Shown: piece after piece, positions 60,720 through 64,000 of the stretch
How positions within the stretch are numbered: position 1 is the first letter of the stretch
Layout of the letters: every line of letters begins with the position of its first letter
Assembly: GCA_037176705.1 (NCBI GenBank)
Contig: CM073891.1
Location: 46,936,571 to 47,000,570, forward strand
DNA from: Molossus alvarezi
Lineage: Eukaryota > Chordata > Mammalia > Chiroptera > Molossidae
Direction: 5' to 3'
DNA: 64,000 nucleotides
Made by a program: the position numbers and the translations under genes
The notes under the pieces: model-generated
The model's database searches: none
What the model was told of the DNA's origin: nothing
The model's input: only the letters and a program-made list of their open reading frames with translations

Positions 60720-61370
60720 TAAAGTAAATATCTTTACTAAAGGCAATTGAAATATATGTTATAGGTTATATAGATTAACAAATTTATCAGAGAGCAAATT
60801 AAACATTCAAAATGTATTTCTTTTTCTATTTTTTTTAGTTTTTTCAATTAATTAAAGTATATTCTTCTTCCTAACACTCTCTAACTTATTCAACCATTCC
60901 AGTTGTTTTATATTATATTGGCTATTGAAAACAATCAGAAATTTAAAAATAAATTTTGAGCAAACTACCTAGGTGTTTCATACCAATCTTTTAATTGAGA
61001 TATTGAAGCTATTAGAGAACTAGAATTCCAGGGCCATGTACAGAAAAAGAGAAAGAAAGAATAAGTTGATAAGAATTTTCTGCTTAGACAATTTTTTATT
61101 CTGAAAGCTAAAAGTGAGAAGCTGGGTGTGAAGCAAATTTTTCAATAGAATTAGATTTTGCTAAAAGAGAGAATACTAACAAATCCAACAAGTTTTCAGA
61201 TGGGACTCTGTTGAACTACATCACAGGAATCAAAGTATAACAAACATTTACAAGGTTTTACAAGGACCAAAGCCCAGATTTCAAAAATTTTGCTAAATAC
61301 ACGATTTTATTACAAAACCAGAAACAAAAAATGAAACATTATAAAACTAAAAATAAAAATGTTCAATAAC
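60720..61370. other. AT-rich sequence, no gene
   Basis: No element recognised with confidence. Confidence 0.35.
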
Positions 61371-61379
61371 TGAAACTAA

Positions 61380-61994
61380 GAAATGAGTAGATATGATTAG
61401 ACAAAGTTGAAGAGAGATTTGAGAGATTTAGTGAATTTGATGATAAAGCAGAAGAATAAATCTATCCTGTAGTTATAGACAAATGTAAATGGAAATTACA
61501 CACAAAATATCATTAAACAAACATATGGGAGAGAGTTTTTAAAAGTCTAATATATGCCCTGGTCAGTTTGGCTCAGCCGTTGGAGCGTTGGCCTGTGGAC
61601 CAGAGAGTCCTGGGTTTGGATCCCGCTAGGGGCATGTACCAAAAAATAAAATAAAATAAAAGTCCAATATATGTGTAATTGGTTTTATAGAGGAGGAAAA
61701 AAGATAGAATTGGGAAGAAAAATATTTGAAGAGAAATTGGCCAGAAATTTTCCAAAGAAGACAAAAGATAACAAGTTACAGATTTAAGTAGCACTACATA
61801 AACCCAAGTTACATGCAAAAAAAATTTACATATACTGGCATTACATACATTAGCTTGAATTCAATACAAATAAAAGGTTAAGGCAATCAGAAAAAATACA
61901 TATTAGGATCAAATAAGCAACAAAACACCTAATCACTGACTTCTCAATAAGAATAATGGAAAATGGAATTATTTTCAAAATGCTGAAAGACACT

Positions 61995-61995
<1 letters not shown>
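61380..61995 (+). repeat. Old L1 ORF1-like fragment, sense
   Basis: GGCCAGAAATTTTCCAAAG, AACACCTAATCACTGACTTC, AAAATGCTGAAAGACA follow the end of an L1M-type ORF1. Split by the head-only SINE. Confidence 0.55.
61556..61658 (+). repeat. Head-only VES-like SINE, second copy
   Basis: tRNA-like head only, ending GGGGCATGTACC and then an A-rich (AAAAT)n tail. Duplication AAAAGTCTAATATATG / AAAAGTCCAATATATG. Same 3' end point as the copy at 20036. Confidence 0.85.

Positions 61996-62000
<5 letters not shown>

Positions 62001-62034
<34 letters not shown>
62001..62034. repeat. (TG)n microsatellite
   Basis: About 16 TG units, one GG interruption at the end. Confidence 0.95.
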
Positions 62035-62560
62035 GGTGTGTAAGCATGCATGGAAGCTAAGAATTAGCCCTGTTCTTAGAGCATGCTCTACTCATTCTCT
62101 CCCTGTCATGCTTTAAGTGTTCTAGCTGGACAGCTGTGAGGCCAATAGCTCCTTTGGAGTGCTGGCTGCAGAATTAAGCCAATTATGCAACTGATGTAGC
62201 CCTTAATGGCCATTTCCAATAAAATTAAATTAAAATTGTGGGGGAGGGTCTGAGTGTCGGAATGGGGATGAATTTGGGGTTTAAAGTTTAAAGTAGAACT
62301 AAGATAATGTGGTCTGCTTCCTCTCTGTTTAGACAGACTTTAAGACCAATGAAATTTACATGGAGGTCAGGCCAGAGAGGGGGCAATAACTGATGACTTA
62401 TGTTCAGACAAGCATTTATTCAGGTTGCATTATGCAAACTAGTTTGTTAAAGCTCCAAGTCACATTCTTACACTGAGAAAAACATTAAGTGAATATGGCA
62501 AAATTAATTAAAGAAACCTGTCTTACACTAATAAATATATGAGGCTTATATAAGAAAACA
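62035..62560. other. Unresolved sequence, no gene
   Basis: No element or coding signal recognised. Confidence 0.35.
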
Positions 62561-62759
62561 TAGGAGAATAACTTTATCAATTCTTGTGTAGGTATTTTTT
62601 GCATGTTACAAAAAACTCAACAAAAAATTATAAATAAATTTTATCAAAATTATAAATTTCTATTCATCAAAGATTCCATTAGATAGATGTATAGACTAGT
62701 TACAGATTATTAAAAAATGTTGATTATGCATACATCTGATAAAAAAAACTTAAAAGAAT

Positions 62760-63560
62760 GATTAATTAAAAATTCTTCTAACAGTTGGTAATAAGATATG
62801 CAACACATCTAGAAATAAATACAAGACTTGAACAGACACTGCACAAGATTTTTGATTGGCAGAAACTTTATAAAAATGTGCTGACAACACTGGGCATCAG
62901 GGAAATACCAATTAAAACCACAGTGAGATTTTATTTTAACACATTCAAAGGGGAAAAAAAAGATTGACATAACCAAATGCTGGAATATGTGGAGCAGTTA
63001 GGGTTTGCATACATTGTGTGGGAGTAAAATATGGTACAACTTTCAAAAACTGAGTTGAAGTTTTCTATAAAGTTAAACATACATTTACCCATTACCCAAA
63101 AATTCATTCCTGGGAATTTACCCAACAAAAATATATGTCCACACAAAGACCTGTGTAAAAATGTTCATAGTGGACTTTTTCATAATAGTCATAAACTGGA
63201 CAGAACCCAAATGTCCATTATCAGAAAATGGATAAATTGTGACATACTCATATAGTGGAGTAAGATTAAGTGATGAAAATGAATGAACTAGTCATATATG
63301 CAACAACATGGATGCATTTCAATAATATTGCATGTAGAGAAAGAAGGCAATACAATACAATACAAAAGAATACATGGACTATGATTCCACTTATATGAAG
63401 TCCAAAATCAGGTGAAATGAATTATTATGACAGAAATAAAAAAATTGTTGTGTCCTCAGGTGGAAGTGGGGAAAGTATGAAGGGCGACTGGAAAAGGAAT
63501 ATAAAGGTGGATATACAAAGTTGTTAAAAATCAAGGAACTCAACACTAAAGATGTGTAAT
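62760..63560 (+). repeat. Old L1 ORF2 end and 3'UTR, sense
   Basis: AGGGAAATACCAATTAAAACC, CCATTACCCAAAAATTCATT, CAACAACATGGATGCATTTC and GGTGGAAGTGG mark the ORF2 C-terminus and 3' end of an L1M-type element. Confidence 0.8.
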
Positions 63561-63784
63561 ACTGTCAACAATTAAAAAAATAAGATAGTGAATGCCCCCC
63601 CCAAATGATGTAGGCATCTTATTATGTATGTACCTTAATGAATAAAAAAAATATGTAAAAATGTATAACCATTAAAAATACCGAATACACAATTATTCCA
63701 CCATCAAAGAAAATTCCAATTTACATACACTCACACAAAAATAAAGTAAAACCTCGTAACTTGGTTTAAGAGTACAGTGCCTTA

Positions 63785-64000
63785 ATATCAAAATTGCCTT
63801 GATGCCAAAACCAGACAAGGACAATACACAAATGGCATTTCAAGCCAATCTCTTTCATGAGTATAGATTTTTAAATTCTAAATGAGACATTGTCAATTCA
63901 AATTAATTGTATATGTGTGAGCCTGTGCAAAATCACAATCAGGTTGGATTTATTCTAGGGATGCAAGGTTCTTTTTAAAGGTCCATCAATATAGTTCATT
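63785..64000 (+). repeat. Old L1 RT region, sense, runs off the window
   Basis: ATGCCAAAACCAGACAAGG, CAATCTCTTTCATGAG, GGTTGGATTTATTCTAGGG match the L1 RT domain text (KPDKD ... GFIPG). Truncated by the window edge. Confidence 0.72.

Overview
The window is mammalian nuclear DNA, almost certainly from a yangochiropteran (vespertilionid-like) bat. It is AT-rich, its exons are small and widely spaced with GT-AG introns, and about twenty copies of tRNA-headed SINEs have the bat VES architecture (head of the type CCTGGCCGGTTTGGCTCAG, then a pyrimidine tract and an A-rich tail). The rest of the repeat content (L1, L2, MIR, Tigger, a hAT-like fossil) is normal for a placental mammal. All family names come from my memory of consensus features, not from a database search.

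Region 1-21.7 kb, minus strand: the 5' half of one cadherin-related gene, which runs off the left edge. Eight coding exons join in phase without a stop or frameshift into 341 codons: a signal peptide (21.6 kb), EC1 (exons 2-3), EC2 (exons 3-6), EC3 (exons 7-8) and the first residues of EC4. It resembles the CDHR3/CDHR4 group of small cadherin-related proteins but I cannot give it a symbol. Introns carry SINEs, MIR, L2 and a hAT-like fragment.

Region 22.3-23.1 kb, minus strand: a processed pseudogene of destrin (DSTN, actin-depolymerising factor) with an 11-bp target-site duplication. Region 23.7-28.3 kb: a Tigger1-type pogo DNA transposon split by a twin-primed (5'-inverted) L1, itself hit by two SINEs. 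Region 31.1-32.4 kb: a second, antisense Tigger-type transposase fossil split by a SINE. Region 33.6-40.8 kb: L2, MIR, SINEs, a GATA microsatellite, and a second, older twin-primed L1 with an (AT)n tract.

Region 44.4-58.4 kb: an L1 landing zone. An antisense ancient L1 piece is followed by a near full-length bat L1 (45.93-46.21 plus 52.51-58.05 kb) whose 5'UTR was hit by a second near full-length L1 (46.21-52.51 kb), which then took two SINEs. Both have broken ORF1 and ORF2. Region 58.4-64 kb: unresolved unique-looking sequence, two more SINEs including a head-only form, and old L1 pieces that run off the right edge. I saw no functional RNA gene, CRISPR array or prokaryotic feature. Apart from the cadherin-related gene I found no intact host coding sequence.
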